NCBI GenBank assembly: GCA_036429605.1 | Contig: JAVFKD010000002.1 | Location: forward strand, 2,852,001-2,916,000 | DNA length: 64,000 nucleotides | From: Cladobotryum mycophilum | Lineage: Eukaryota > Ascomycota > Sordariomycetes > Hypocreales > Hypocreaceae | Reading direction: 5' to 3' | Program-made: the position numbers and the translations under genes | Notes under the pieces: generated by a model | Seen by the model: the letters and a program-made list of their open reading frames with translations, nothing else | Told to the model about the DNA's origin: nothing | The model's database searches: none | Shown: positions 49,167 through 61,458 of the stretch, piece after piece | Layout: the number at the start of each line of letters is the position of its first letter | How positions within the stretch are numbered: position 1 is the first letter of the stretch

Positions 49167-51158
49167 ATGGCTGCCAGTGATTCCAGCGCAACCATGACCG
49201 ACGGCCCCTCTTCTCCAACTCACAATTGTGAGTCTCAAATTCTCCTTTCAAAGTCTCTCAAACCATCTTTATACGTGTATACGAAGTAAAAGAAGAAGAA
49301 GAAGATGACTTAATATTGACTGACAACGGAACTTTTCAGCCAGCAGGAGAAGTAGCAGCATCTCCATCATGGAGCGGATGCGACGAGTAGAGGGCATTGA
49401 TGCCACAGAGAGAGATGAAGAGGAAAATGCCAGCCATGGCCTCCACATGTTGAGCGAAATCCGCTCTAGAACACAGAGTAGACCGGATCAGATAGTCATA
49501 GGATGGGAACCCAACGACCCGGAGAATCCATACAACTGGCCCAAGGTTTGTACTCCCAAATATTTTACCCCTCTCAAAAGTCCTTCCTCCTATGACAATT
49601 CTAATGAACCCCTCGCATCATATAGTGGAAAAAGGCATGGCTCCAGATCGTCATCAACATCCTCGTCCTAAACTCAACCATGGGCTCCGCCCTCCCAAGC
49701 ATGGCTATCCCAGACATCACCGCAAAATGGGGCATCACGTCCCAGGAACAGCACGTCCTGCCCATATCAGTCTACCTCATCGGCTACGTCGCCGGCCCCC
49801 TGCTATGGGGCCCCCTGAGCGAGCACCTCGGCCGCCGAGACCTCATTGTCGGCACGTTTGCCATGTTCTGCATCTTCACCATGGCGTGCGCCGTGGCACC
49901 CACATGGCCAGCCCTCCTCGTCTTTCGCTGCTTCTGCGGTGTGTTTGCCAGCGCGCCCATCACCATTGTCGCCGGTATCTTGGCCGATATCTTCAATGAA
50001 CCGAGATCAAGAGGCCAAGCTTATGCCTACTACATGGTGGTATGAACTTACTTTTAACCCCCTATCTTATCCTTCTTCTTCTTCCCATCTATACAATAAC
50101 AACAAACTAACATCTCATACAAGACCACCATATGGGGTCCCCTTTTCTCCCCCATCCTATCCGGCTTCGTCACCCCAGTCATCGGCTGGCGCTGGGTCTT
50201 CTGGATCGGCCTCATCGTCGCCGGCGCGACATTCCTCATGGCCATCACCATCCCTGAGACCTACGCGCCCATCCTCCTCGCCAAGCGCGCGAGGAAGCTC
50301 CGCAAACTAGACCCCGTAGCCAACGCAAAAGTCATCGCCCCGCGCGAGCTCGAGGCCACCGACATGAGCCAGCTCCTCACCGTCGTGCTCACCAGGCCCG
50401 TGCGCATGCTCTTCTTCGAGCCCATCGTGGCCGCCACCTGCACCTACCTCGCCTTCTGCTACGCCATCTTCTACATGTCCTTCGAGGCTTTCCCCATCAT
50501 CTTCAGCGGCGTGTACGGCCTCTCCCCGGGCGTCACGGGCCTCATCTACCTCCCCATCGGTGTCGGCTCCCTCTTCGCCCTGCCCGTCTTCTACGGCTGG
50601 GACAACTACCGCCAGGGGGCCGCCTCCCGCGGCAAGCCCTGGGTCAACCGCGAGGAATACCGCCGCCTCCCGCTCGCCTGCCTCGGCGGCCCCCTGTTCG
50701 TAATCTCCCTCTTCTGGCTCGGCTGGACGTCCCGCGACTCCGTCTCCTTCGTCACCCCCATGCTCGCCGGCCTTCCCTTCGGCATGGGCTTCATGCTCAT
50801 CTTCATGGCCATGCTAAACTACCTCTCCGACGCCTACGAGATCTTCTCCGCCTCCGCCTCCGCCGCCTCATCCGCCTCCCGCTCCCTCTTTGGCGTCCTC
50901 CTACCCCTCGCCACCACCCCCATGTTCCACACTCTGGGTATCCCAGGCGCCTGCTCTCTCCTCGGTGGCCTCAGCGCCCTCATGTGCTTCGTCCCCTTCA
51001 TCTTCATCTGGAAGGGCCCCAGCATCCGGGCTCGCTCGCCCTTCTGCATCGCCCTTCGCGAGAGGAAAGAAGAAATGTTGCGCAAAGCCGAGGAAGAAGC
51101 GGAGCAAAGGCAGGAAAGAGTCTCTGCCACAAAAGAAAAGTTGGAAGAGACGGTATAA
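49167..51158 (+). CDS. Major facilitator superfamily transporter (DHA1-type, drug/polyamine-like)
   Basis: Exons 49167-49227, 49340-49545, 49626-50039 and 50124-51158, giving 571 residues. Introns are 112, 80 and 84 bp with GT..AG ends and exact phase. A cytosolic N-terminus of about 85 residues carries PDQIVIGWEPNDPENPYNW, typical of this family. Twelve membrane segments follow. The loop between segments 2 and 3 has GPLSEHLGRRDLIVG, the MFS motif A. ATTIWGP and SPILSGFVTPVIGWRW form the segment 5 region. The C-terminus is charged and helical (RKEEMLRKAEEEAEQRQER). Such proteins export drugs, polyamines or metabolites by proton antiport. The substrate cannot be read from sequence and no biosynthetic genes are adjacent. 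Exon 4 is very GC-rich in third positions compared with nearby genes. Confidence 0.93.
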
Positions 51159-51755
51159 CGTAAATAGAGAGAGAGAAAGAGAGAGAAAATCTGATCAAAA
51201 TGAATCTTCTGTAACGTACGCCTGTGCGATCTACGCTATATTTCCAATACTCGTGTACAATTTCTGGGTATTACTAACGGCCAAACACTATGAGCTGTAC
51301 GATTTCCTTCTTCTCTTCAACCGTCACCGAAAATAAATCATCATAGATAACCAAGTTATAAAATGAGTACATATTAATGACAATGAATTGTATACAACTC
51401 ATTTGGGGTGGGATTCAGAGGAACACATTCGTACACTAACCGGTAACTGAGTAAATAGAATTGCTATACACCTTTATAATTTGTTTAATCTAGCCAGCAT
51501 TGTTATGAACTACAATTCTTAAAGCCAATAACCCAGAACGTTCGGGCTGCCAAAGCCAGACTCCCAAAAGTCGTTCCATACAATACGACATATCCATCTC
51601 TTTGTAACATGTTGAGCGACACTATTTTTGTCAAGGTCCGTGACCCCTAGCACGGCTGTTCATCTCCAGAACAATCAAATTCATTGCCCGCGTAATGATT
51701 AATTTTATCCATTATTCCCTTCCCTCAACACTGTTGATCAATTGTAATGGCCGGG
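51159..51755. other. Intergenic region between convergent genes
   Basis: About 600 bp of AT-rich 3' flank with a GA repeat near 51166-51186. No gene is seen. Confidence 0.6.
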
Positions 51756-54742
51756 TCAAGATCTCAGGTTGTTCATGCTGAGAGACTGTATCATAGACTG
51801 CCCAGTCCAAGCCGACGATGGTCTCCCTGTTACTCGTCCATCCACATTAGACTTCCATCGACGCAACCCTAATCGATTATCATTCGAGTTCGATGCCAAG
51901 TCATCCTCCATATACATGTCACTCTCATCTTTGAATTTCATTCGACTCAAGGGGGTGACAAATGCGTCAGCCATCAATTCGCTATCAACACGATGAATTC
52001 GATCAGACACTGCGACAGTCTTCGGGGGCTTAATCACTATCTCTGTTACAGTCTTGTAAGAAACGGACTGCATCTCAGATCTGTTCTCCTCCAAAGACGT
52101 TGGTAGTTGACATCGCACGCTTATTGCTGATGGGGAGCTCTCGTCATATGAAGTGGGTCGATTATAACTCATTCCGCTTGTAGACATTCCAATGCTCCTT
52201 GTCTCCTGAAGCATTTCTTCAATCGCGATCTTCTCGTCGGACACCTCATCATCTTTGGTTTGCTGTTTTCCCTCGTGCCTCTCAGGTGAATTGGCAATGT
52301 CGGCATTACCTCCACTTCTGGAATATATCAGTTTATTGAGACCCGATCTTACAGCTTTTCCAAGCTTTCCTGGGAAGAAGCGTGTTCCTGATTCGGTGAG
52401 TTGGGTCTTTGCTACATCCCTCTTGTTATTTCCCCCTTGTACCCGACCACCCGGCGTGAGATCCTGTATTTCATAGTCTCTCATTCTTGTCTTTTCCTGC
52501 AGGCTAGCACGTCGAATCCTCTCCACTCGTGTATGGGACGGATATCGGGCCCACGACTCGGGGGGTTTGGCCAATCGCCGCGGAGGCCTTCGTGTATCCA
52601 TGGGGGAGAATTCGTCGAGGTGGGAAGTGATTCGTGAACTCTCTAGAACTGCATCTGGGCACGTTAATGATGATGGCTGATCATTTCCTTTGCATGGCGT
52701 TATAGAAGACCTTTCGGGCTGCGGGTTATGCATTTCGCCTGATATCCGGGACGTAGTCCGTTGACGGATTTTCTTCAAGGTGTTCCTGTGGGTTGAATGA
52801 GCATGCAACCCAGGGCCAAGCCCCAGAGATCTATTTCCTTGTGTGCTCTCATCGGCGCCACTGGACTTGGGATCAGAGAAAAATCCAACAATCGACACTG
52901 TTCCGATGCTTGTTGACCCATGCTTAGACCGCCTTGATACGGATTGATTGATCCTCGCCATAAGAGACATGCGCCCAGATCCCGCCAAGCCGCCATGAAA
53001 TTCCTCTTTAAATCGGCTATTCATGTTTGAAGTCGGCTTCTTGCGAGACATAATCTCTCCAAACCTCTTCTCAATTGTTTGTAGCTCTGCTTCTCTTTGA
53101 CGAAAGCTTGCAGTTTCTGAGTAGACCGGAGATGTGGGGTCAAGAGGTGTCGGGGCGGGTAATCGTATAATTTGGATACTGCTTCTGTTGATATCCGAGT
53201 ACGAAATATCATCCTCCGCAGTGACATATGAGCTCTTCCCCTCGGAAGCTCCGAAATCTCTCAGCCTTCCGCGCCCTATTGCAGCCATCAGCACTGAGAA
53301 TCATGTTCTACAGGACATTGCTTACATTGAAAGGGCGAAAGCTCTAGGCTTTCGAGGTCTTGAGTGCTGAGATGATGAATATTGGATTGGGACCGGTTCG
53401 GGCTTGTTTGAAAGCTTGGTAGAACAGAAGGGTAGTTTGAAGAGCTATTATCTGCCGGTCGTGTGACTCTAATGGCTGTTGCGCAGTTGGTTATCTGATC
53501 ATCAGTAGGCTTTCTCGTCAGTCTAGAACCCGGTCCGCTGGTAGTTTTTGAGGCAAATGAAACACTCTCAAACGAACTATTCCCGTTACTTTGAGAGGTT
53601 TCTATTTCGGGCAAGGGTTCGGACGAGTTACATGGTGCTATTAAACCTTGCTGGCGAGTTGACGGTGGGGTGTCCGCGACTCTATCGATCCCTCCAAGAT
53701 CCGCAGTTGGTGTGGAGATTCGTTCATGCGTGACTGTGTCGTTGATTTGGTGGTCTCCAGAACAACTAGTGGAATTAGTTCTCGAACGCAAGCTCTGGGC
53801 GATGAGCCAGATTCCAAGAGCTGATTGATCTTCCCAGGTATGAGTTCCCTGATGTGGGTCAAATTCATTATTCGCCCCCAGAATACGATCTAATCGCGAT
53901 GATGTGTATGAGTACCCAAGCGACTTTTGTGATATAGAACCGTGAGCGCTTGGGGGTCGTGTTGGGTGCAACTTTGATGGAGGAGCCATCTCTGAGACCG
54001 TGTGTTGAGTTGAATCCTCGACATTGGGCCCTGTATTCGCACTGCTGTTCTTTGTATTATCAGGGCAGCTACCCACCTGTTGGTTGATATCGCTCGTCTT
54101 TTCTTGGCACGGATCTTTGGATGCAAAACTTGGCATTGGAGATAGACACATGGTCGGCAAATAGTGTCCGCTATTGACACCGAACTCGATAGTATCCCGA
54201 GGCCCACCTCCGGGTTGCCCAGCATCGATAAGCGGCGATAGGTATCTAGTACTCCGATGAGATGTGTTGCTCGATTCCTCGTTACTTTCTTCGCTCTTGA
54301 GCTCATCTTGAATCCTCTGGTGTCTGAAGCGCCTAAGTTCCGCTCTGCGAGAAATTTCCTCTTGGCTGTGACCGACGGATATCCGAGATCGACGATTCGA
54401 CTCGTTCTCTTGTGACATGTGGCGGATCAACTTGGTCCTAACCACGTCCAAGGCGCTGCTTGTCTTTGTTAATGAATCATCTGCCTCGCCTTCGCCATCG
54501 GAGTCCTCCACAATAAGTTGGCTAAGCTCGATAGGATCATCACTTGGGAGCACCGGGGACATGGGCGGGCACTCTTGGGGTAGCGGCTGTATCTTGATAG
54601 ACGCTTGAGCTTTCTCCGTTTTCGAATGGATTTCGCCTACACCCGCTTGGCCGTTGATGGGCATCGGCGATGAGGAGAGGTTTTCGCTCTCATTGGACTG
54701 CCGGCCTCGACGTCGGGAGGTGCAGCAAAGAAAGATGGACAT
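51756..54742 (-). CDS. Large, largely disordered fungal protein of unknown function
   Basis: Two exons on the minus strand: 54742-53326 and 53275-51756, giving 978 residues. The 50-bp intron 53276-53325 (GTAAGC, branch CTGATG, ATAG) joins two long frames exactly. Without it they would look like two genes separated by a stop. It starts MSIFLCCTSRRRGRQSNESE; the early Cys pair followed by basic residues suggests palmitoylation and membrane attachment. The rest is Ser/Thr/Pro/Arg-rich with acidic blocks (LIVEDSDGEGEADD), a helical RRAELRRFRHQRIQDEL and several charged helices later. I see no catalytic domain. A regulatory scaffold is one possibility (inference only). Confidence 0.8.
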
Positions 54743-55534
54743 GCCGTTGAAGATAGTGATTCTTCTCGACAGATATGCGTTGCACTATTAGGCCACTGTA
54801 AAATGTAGTGCCAACTAAGAGCCTGAAATAGAAGCAAAACACAGGACAGGGTTGAAGTAGTGGTGCGAAGGATGCGGCTGTTGTTGGTGCGAATCATAGG
54901 TGCTACTGGAGTATTCAACGCCGTCCAGGTCCCAAAACAATGGATCGGTTGACGGCAGTCGAAGTCCTTGATCATTTATCGTGGCCATGTGAGGAGCGAT
55001 CATCAGGCCTGCTTATTACCTTCCTTTATTCCGAAAGATGAATCACCACCCTTAAGAAGCACAGGCTCTTTCCAAACGTGCATATCCCAATTTATGTATT
55101 CAATTACTAGGTATCCATATACCATCCTACAAAGATGCTATTGAATCTATCTATCAAATTTAGAAGACTAATGATTCGAAAGATGCTCGTTGCAGCATGG
55201 TAGGTATGCTTCCTCGTCACTCTCAGCATCTCCATAACAGCCTGTAGGGACCATTGCCATACTCAAATAGGTTGAAATGAGCCATTACCGCGCAAGGGAA
55301 GAAACAATCAAAAATTCTATCGCCAAAAAATTCAGGAGCTGCTCTCGCTGCGTTGTTGGGTCGTCAAAATGCATTCTCTGACGAGGAAAGCGGCTTCCCT
55401 TAATGAGGTCACGTGCACACGTGTCGGAATGTGTAGTCGGACCGCGTTCCACCTCGGTTCAACTTCATGAACTACAAGGGGAGGCATGATTTCTCAATGA
55501 AGAGGCTTTTTGTCTACTGTTTTCATTTTTCAGC
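54743..55534. promoter_or_regulatory. Divergent promoter region between the disordered protein and the AT-hook gene
   Basis: A 792-bp spacer between outward-facing start codons, without a recognisable gene. The sequence GTCACGTGCACACGTGTC near 55408 is a pair of CACGTG-like E-boxes (CACGTG and CACGTG in CACACGTG), candidate bHLH sites. Confidence 0.5.
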
Positions 55535-57470
55535 ATGTGTCCGACCATCATAGCTGATTCCGATGATGAGAGCGATACAAATGGACACTACTCTCCTCCC
55601 AACCCACGGCCAGTACCAGCGGCTACAATCCAAGCATTGACGCGATCTTCAGATCACGGAAGTCTTGCGACGGCCTCAACGGATTCAGCATTTTTCCAAA
55701 ATGTCTTTAATGAGCAGAATGAGGCAGCTTGTGGGCACGCACAAGAGTCGCAATCGGGTGCATTGAGGGAAGATGTACACCAAAGCTCAGCCGTCACCAT
55801 CCCTGATGTTCCCTTTCACCGAACTACCAAAGGCTTCTACCATTCTTCAATGACGTCCATCACAGAACCAAACACTGATAGATATCAAGAAATGTTTGCT
55901 GACCGTAATTTGGACGAATTGACTCAGATTAACACGCCCAGGAAGGATCAGGATCATGATCTGGTACCAACGGCAGTGGATCCGTGGGATGTACCGGATA
56001 GTCCAGAAAACTCTCACATGACAGGGAAATCTTCAAGGGCCCGTGGGGCACACAAAGGGTCATCAAAATTCGTACAGGCTGCCGGGGCCATGGGCCGTTC
56101 TACTCCTACTGGCCCAGTTGCGCACAGCTCCTGGAATGTTCAAGACAACCTTGATGATAGAGGTAGCAAACGAAGACGATTGGAGGAATCGCATGCATCA
56201 AGTAACGACGTCAACCTAATCATCATGCCTTCCAGCCATCATTTTGAGTCCCATGTCGCACAACAGGTTGAAGCAGCAGCAACCTCTAGCATTCTCCTCC
56301 CCACCTTGCCAATCGAGAGTGATTCCCCGTTCTACATCCCACCATCAGACAACCTGCCATTGCAGGATTCCATCATCAGCCTGGTGCCCAATGGCGTTGG
56401 GAGGAATAACAATTTGCTCTTGCAGCAACAAACTCTTTACGCAGTGGGATCTAGCGGCACAGCAACCAACATGAACACGCCACGAAAGGGAATATTTTCA
56501 CCTCACAATTTCAGCAGTCTTGGCCCTGAGGAACTGGACAAAGAGATCGTTGCCAAGACCAGAGAGTATGGCTCTCTTGGTAGGGAATGGTCCTCATCTC
56601 CAGATGCCATCTCTATGAGGGCCCCAGAAGCGATCATGATTAGTACTGTAAGCAATACATACAGAAATCCAGAGCTTGCGATTGATGTTAACAAGGTTCC
56701 AGCTTGAACGTGAACCCTGCGAGGGAGGGATTTCTGTCTGTCCTACAGAGCCCCCACCGCCAGTGTTGCAATCGGATGATAAAGACCCCGAACTGATGAC
56801 GAAACAGAAAGCTGTTGACAAACCAAAAAAGCGGAGGGGTCGTCCAAAAAAGAACTCGGAGGGGGACGAGCCCCAGTCTACGGAACTTGCAACAGGCCTC
56901 GCTCCGGAAGCTGATGTGCCACCGATAACAGAAAAAACGAAAAAGAAACGTGGAAGACCTAAGAAACATCCCCCTCCAGTTGCTACAGACCAAGCCCCGC
57001 CTTCACCAGCAGTATCCGTCTCTACGACTGACGTATTAGATGCAAGTACAATGGTTGATAGAGACGCGGATGCTGGATCAATACGCAAACGCGACTCTCG
57101 GGCAGTAAAGGGTGAAAAGGGGGTAAAGGAGTCAAAAGATGTGCATCCAGCTGAACAGCCAGAAGAAAACCTTATATCAATGCCAGTAGAAGAAAACACG
57201 GGTGGCGGGCAGGATCAGGCAACTTGGACCGAGAAGGAGGGCGTTGGTCTGCACTCTGACAGTTCAGATGTGCCAACGATGCAGAAACACGAGCCGAAAG
57301 GGGATACTAGGCCGTTGGATCAGGGTGCTGCACAAAAGAGAGAAGAGAAACCAGGCAGCGAAGGCATGAAGAAGGCATCACCGGCTGCCGCGGGTGCCAG
57401 GCCTGCATTCCGGGTTGGGCTGAGTAAACGGTGGAAGATAGCCCCGCTGCTGAAGTCGGTACGCAAATAA
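55535..57470 (+). CDS. AT-hook DNA-binding protein
   Basis: Exons 55535-56647 and 56703-57470, giving 626 residues. The 55-bp intron 56648-56702 (GTAAGC, branch GTTAAC, CCAG) changes the frame from 2 to 3, so it is not a frameshift. The N-terminus reads MCPTIIADSDDESD and is acidic and disordered. The middle carries a KRRRLEE basic patch and a cluster of hydrophobic helices. Exon 2 has two AT-hooks, PKKRRGRPKKN and KKKRGRPKKH, and ends RPAFRVGLSKR and IAPLLKSVRK, a conserved tail in related fungal proteins. AT-hooks bind the minor groove of AT-rich DNA, so a chromatin or transcription role is likely. The particular orthologue is not known to me. Confidence 0.85.
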
Positions 57471-58014
57471 AGGGTGACAGCCAAGAGAAAAAACGAGTTG
57501 ACTGTTACTCTGCAAGTATGGGTTACGGTATGGATGAAGTGACATTGGCTGGGAACACATAATCACCAAGCACGGCAGCTGTTTACGAGATATGAATGGC
57601 TTCAGCCGTATGTGCGGTCCCACACAGTGAAAAGGGCGTGGCTGGGTCTGACCCGCCAAAGCTCCAATCAAAATGAGTTGGTGGTGTCGGGGACTTTTTC
57701 AGCAATTCAAAACGATTTCGATTGGATAAAAAAGGTGACAGTTTATGCATGGTGAAGAAGAGGAGAGCAAAATAGCAAGGTTGCCGGTGTGGCAGCCGAA
57801 AGAGATCGCAGTCATGAGCGCATGGTCCGCAAGATCTTAGCGGAGCTTCGATTGGTACGGATGACCCTTACTAGCTTAGATTCCCAGGCACTCTGTGAAC
57901 CGACGTCACTGTGCCTGCTTTGGCGCTCAATGCATAAATCGATATCCCGATATTTAGCGAGGGTGCCTTGTGCCTTGGGTCTTGGGTCTTGGGTGCTGAG
58001 TTCGCATTCGAGTA
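57471..58014. other. 3' flank of the AT-hook gene
   Basis: About 540 bp with short ORFs on both strands, including a CTTGGGT repeat near 57970-57995. No confident gene. Confidence 0.5.
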
Positions 58015-58371
58015 TTACAACGAGCATCTGCTGCATGGGAACAGGAGCTGGGAAATAAGCGCCATTTTTTCCCGCAGCATCAGCCCATCCACGTCAACCA
58101 TGGTTCCAAGAATGGCCAGGTTCTTCTTCAAATCACCCAGACCGATGCTTGCTCCGTATCGACGGGCAACCTAAGCACGATTATGCAAAGTGCAATATTA
58201 TTGCGTGTACTTGATAGTATACATACGTATCCCTACCATGGAACCACCAGCTGAGAAGCGTGTTGAAGAGTGGGGATATGGATTGCTCACGGGGACATGA
58301 ACCAGCCAACATGTTACAAAGCGACCTAGGCCACCGATCCGGGACGAAGGGAGCGTTCTGCGGCTACACAT
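58015..58371 (-). CDS. Possible small two-exon gene, unrecognised
   Basis: Minus-strand exons 58371-58237 and 58170-58015 with a 66-bp intron (GTAGGG..TTAG) would encode 96 residues. The join falls in phase, giving SSTRFSAGGSM and VARRYGASIGLGDLKKNLA, then ILGTMVDVDGLMLREKMAL. This block looks like genuine folded protein with alternating helices. The N-terminal third and the tail after ALIS are less convincing, so the true gene may be larger and more fragmented. I do not recognise the family. Confidence 0.45.
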
Positions 58372-58599
58372 GAGTGACTACTTTTTAGTGAGGCTGTTGA
58401 CGCACGCAAATAGTAAGAAAAAAAGTAAGAGAAGACTACTAGTTATGGGGATTAGGAGCGAAGATGAGAAGACCCCAGTCGAACGCGCGCAAAATACGTA
58501 CTAGATACATGGCTACAGTTAGTATAAGTAAGCATGCGTCTATGAGAAGAAGCCTACTCCGTATTGCGCGGTCCCATCTTGAGCGAGCAGCGTCCTAGG

Positions 58600-58630
58600 C
58601 GGCGGCGGTGGTGGTGGTGGTGGTGGTGGT
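58600..58630. repeat. (GGT)n microsatellite
   Basis: About ten GGT/GGC units in the spacer before the threonine synthase gene. Confidence 0.9.
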
Positions 58631-61099
58631 GTGGTGTGGTTGAATGTTGTCGGTCGAAAATGTGAAGAGGCTGATGACACTGCAGGGCACTACCTTAGGC
58701 CATCGGAGTTTTGTCGCAAAGGCCATGAGCCATGAAATTGACATGGACGGATAGCCATCAGCCATCAGCCACATGGTGTGTGAAATGCAGCAAATAGACT
58801 TGGCGTCACATTTTTTTTGTTTTTGTTTTCGCCTTGCCGCGAAGCCAACCGCACGTTAGCATGCCCATCCCTTTTGACCACCATGGCCTCCCCTAGTCTA
58901 AGCGTCACCTAGCAGCTAATAGTATGAGATCCATGGGTATTCTATATATGTATTACTGCGTATACTCCAATGCGGTTGTGCGTGCAAGGGGGAGTGTTAG
59001 TTTTCCAGCCGCCAACTCCGCGCGCCTGACCGACGGGCCTGTGCGAGCCCATCAGTGAGGGAGGGAGGAAGGGAGGGAGGGAGGAGAAGAAAGTGTAGGC
59101 GGATTTGAGAGAGTGAGAGGGAAAAAGGGGAAAATCCCGATAATGCGAGAAGGGGATGGGGGGAAAAGTAATCAGCCGAGCGAATCCCGAAGAAGAGAGC
59201 CGCCGCCGCCGCTGCATGGGGTTGATCATTATTAACAATTTACTCCATATTACGGAGTACATGTTCCTACATTGCATAGGTATTTGTATGACAGACGAAA
59301 AAGAAAGGGAAAAAAAGAAAGGAAAGGAAAAGAGAAGCAAGCAGACGTCATCCTGCTGAGAAACCCTTGTTCAGAACGATTGGAGATCAAAGAGTCAGAC
59401 AGACAGACGGATTTTGCTCAGCCGGCATCCTTATGCGACATAACAAGGCAACTATTGACTATTGACTGCTGCTAATAATCTACATGCCGGTACTGCAAAC
59501 GAAAACTAATAGTACCAAGTAGGATTCCATGATTAGGGGATAGTGCAATTCCAGAACAACAGTGCAGTTACAACGCATGATGCAGTTTTTATATAGATTG
59601 TTTATTTTCTGCATGGATTCAGGGTGCTGAAGAGGAGAGGAGGTAACCCCATTGGAACCAACCCAACCAACCCAACCCAACCAACCTACAGGTACTTATT
59701 TAATAACTCCCTCCAGCCAGGGCTACCGTAACTGTTACAGCCCAGGTACTCCCACGTAGTCTATATCTACCTAGTAGGTAGCTAGAGGTCTTAATAGAAG
59801 GCAAAAAGGTAAGGTGGTAAGGCATAGTAGCATCATTCTGCTGTGCCTGTTAGCACCTATAGGTAGGTAAGAGGTAGGTAGGTAGGTAGGCTGTAGCGAG
59901 CGGTACCTTGCCTTAGGCTGCCTTGTGCTGGATCCATATACTTGTGGTAGTAGTAAGATGGAGCCTTGGAAGTTTGGGCGGGTCTCTTCTTGCCAATATG
60001 TAATGGGTGCATCTATGGATCCAAAATAGATGGAGCAAAAAGTGAGCACTGACGGCACCCTAGAGCACCTGAACCTGAGCCAGAAGGACACATACCTGAT
60101 ACCAGGTACTTACCTAGTACCTACTAACCTACTGACTGGCCAACAGACAGACACTCTGAGAGAAACAGCACGCAGGACAAGCAAGCCCTGAAACAAAAAC
60201 AAAAACAAAAAAGAGGGTTGAGAAGAGCAAAGAGCCCTATCGTGACTGGTCCCAGCAATATCAGTTGAACAGGGTTTACTTACTTGTACTTACAACGTTG
60301 CAAGGGTTCAATGGTGGTCTCATTGCAGCCTATTGCATAGATGGATGGAGAGGGGGTGCCTACCAAAAGCACAACCTGCCTTAGCGAAAGGCTGCTCACT
60401 GGACAGTGTGTGCAGTGCAGTGCAGTGTGCAGTGTGCAGTGTATCTATGATGAAGGTACCAAGTACACAAGTACACAAGTACATTCTTACAGGCAGGGCT
60501 CTTTTCCATTTTCCACTAAAAAAGAAGACACCCCGCACTAAACTAAAAAGGGAAGAGGGGCTCCGATGGTGACCGACAGTTGGCGGGCGGCGTCAAATAA
60601 CCAACCAAACGAGTCACTTCAACTTTTTGGAAGAGGTTCACTTGACGGACAGACTGACTGACTGACTGACTGAACAGACTGGCTCTCACACGCACTCAAC
60701 TCACGCCTCACACACATTCACACAAACTCGGACTCTTCTCAAACTTGCATCCTCCAATCCCCATTCCTTGCTTGTCCTTTGTCCCCTTTTCCCTTTTCTC
60801 CTTCCCTCTCCAAGCAACTGCAACCCAATTGCTCCTCTACTCTACAGGGGAACGGTCCTCTAACGCACTGAATAGGTGCGTTAACCTGCATATTTAGGTA
60901 CGTCCTCTACCAATGGGTGCATTGCATTCATTGCTTCTTTTTTCCCATGGTCCCAATTTGTTGGGTTTTGGTCCATTCCAGTGCCACTCACTCACTCACT
61001 CACTCACTCGCTCGCTCGTCGACTCCCTTCCCTTCTTCTTCTTTAACGAGTTGGCTGGCCTCCTTTGTAAACACGCAACTCTTGCTCTTTCCCTCTTTT

Positions 61100-61103
<4 letters not shown>

Positions 61104-61154
<51 letters not shown>
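61104..61154. repeat. (CT)n microsatellite in the threonine synthase leader
   Basis: About 50 bases of CT dinucleotides with one interruption, upstream of the start at 61459. Pyrimidine-rich leader tracts are common ahead of highly expressed fungal genes. Confidence 0.9.
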
Positions 61155-61458
61155 TTCCTTCCAGTCACTTTCCTCTTTACAATTGCTACGATTACTCATC
61201 CCATCTCTAACTTCTTGCCTCAATTCTAACCAATATTTGGAACAGGAGAGAAAGAGAAGAACCCTCCTCCTCCTCCAACAGCAACAACACCACCGTCGTC
61301 GTCATAAACACCTCCCTTTACCAGCAAAACCCCCTGGTCAAAGATTCTTGTGCACCTCCGATCCTGCATACAACCCGCACATTTCCTCTCCGATCGCGCT
61401 GCTCAGTACTGGCAAGTTGTCTGGAACTTCAAGAACTGGGACAAGTGCGCAAGAAGCC

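Larger units (their letters stand above)
58372..61458. other. Long repeat-rich spacer and leader of threonine synthase
   Basis: About 3.1 kb. Holds (GGT)n at 58600-58630, a GGGA polypurine tract at 59057-59086, TACGGAGTA at 58555-58563 and 59251-59259, and a dense TACCTAC/GTAGGTA area at 59760-59900 and 60100-60130. (GACT)n lies at 60652-60672, followed by C-rich leader DNA with (CT)n at 61104-61154. An ATG at 60913 is in frame with the threonine synthase start and lacks stops, but its translation is a (CT)n-derived Ser/Leu repeat, so I treat it as untranslated. Confidence 0.6.

Noticed and set aside
53276..53325. Two separate genes on the minus strand at 51.8-54.7 kb
   Set aside because: A standard 50-bp intron with donor, branch and acceptor joins the two frames exactly.
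60913..61458. In-frame N-terminal extension of threonine synthase
   Set aside because: Its translation is largely a product of the (CT)n repeat. The ATG at 61459 gives the expected length and start.
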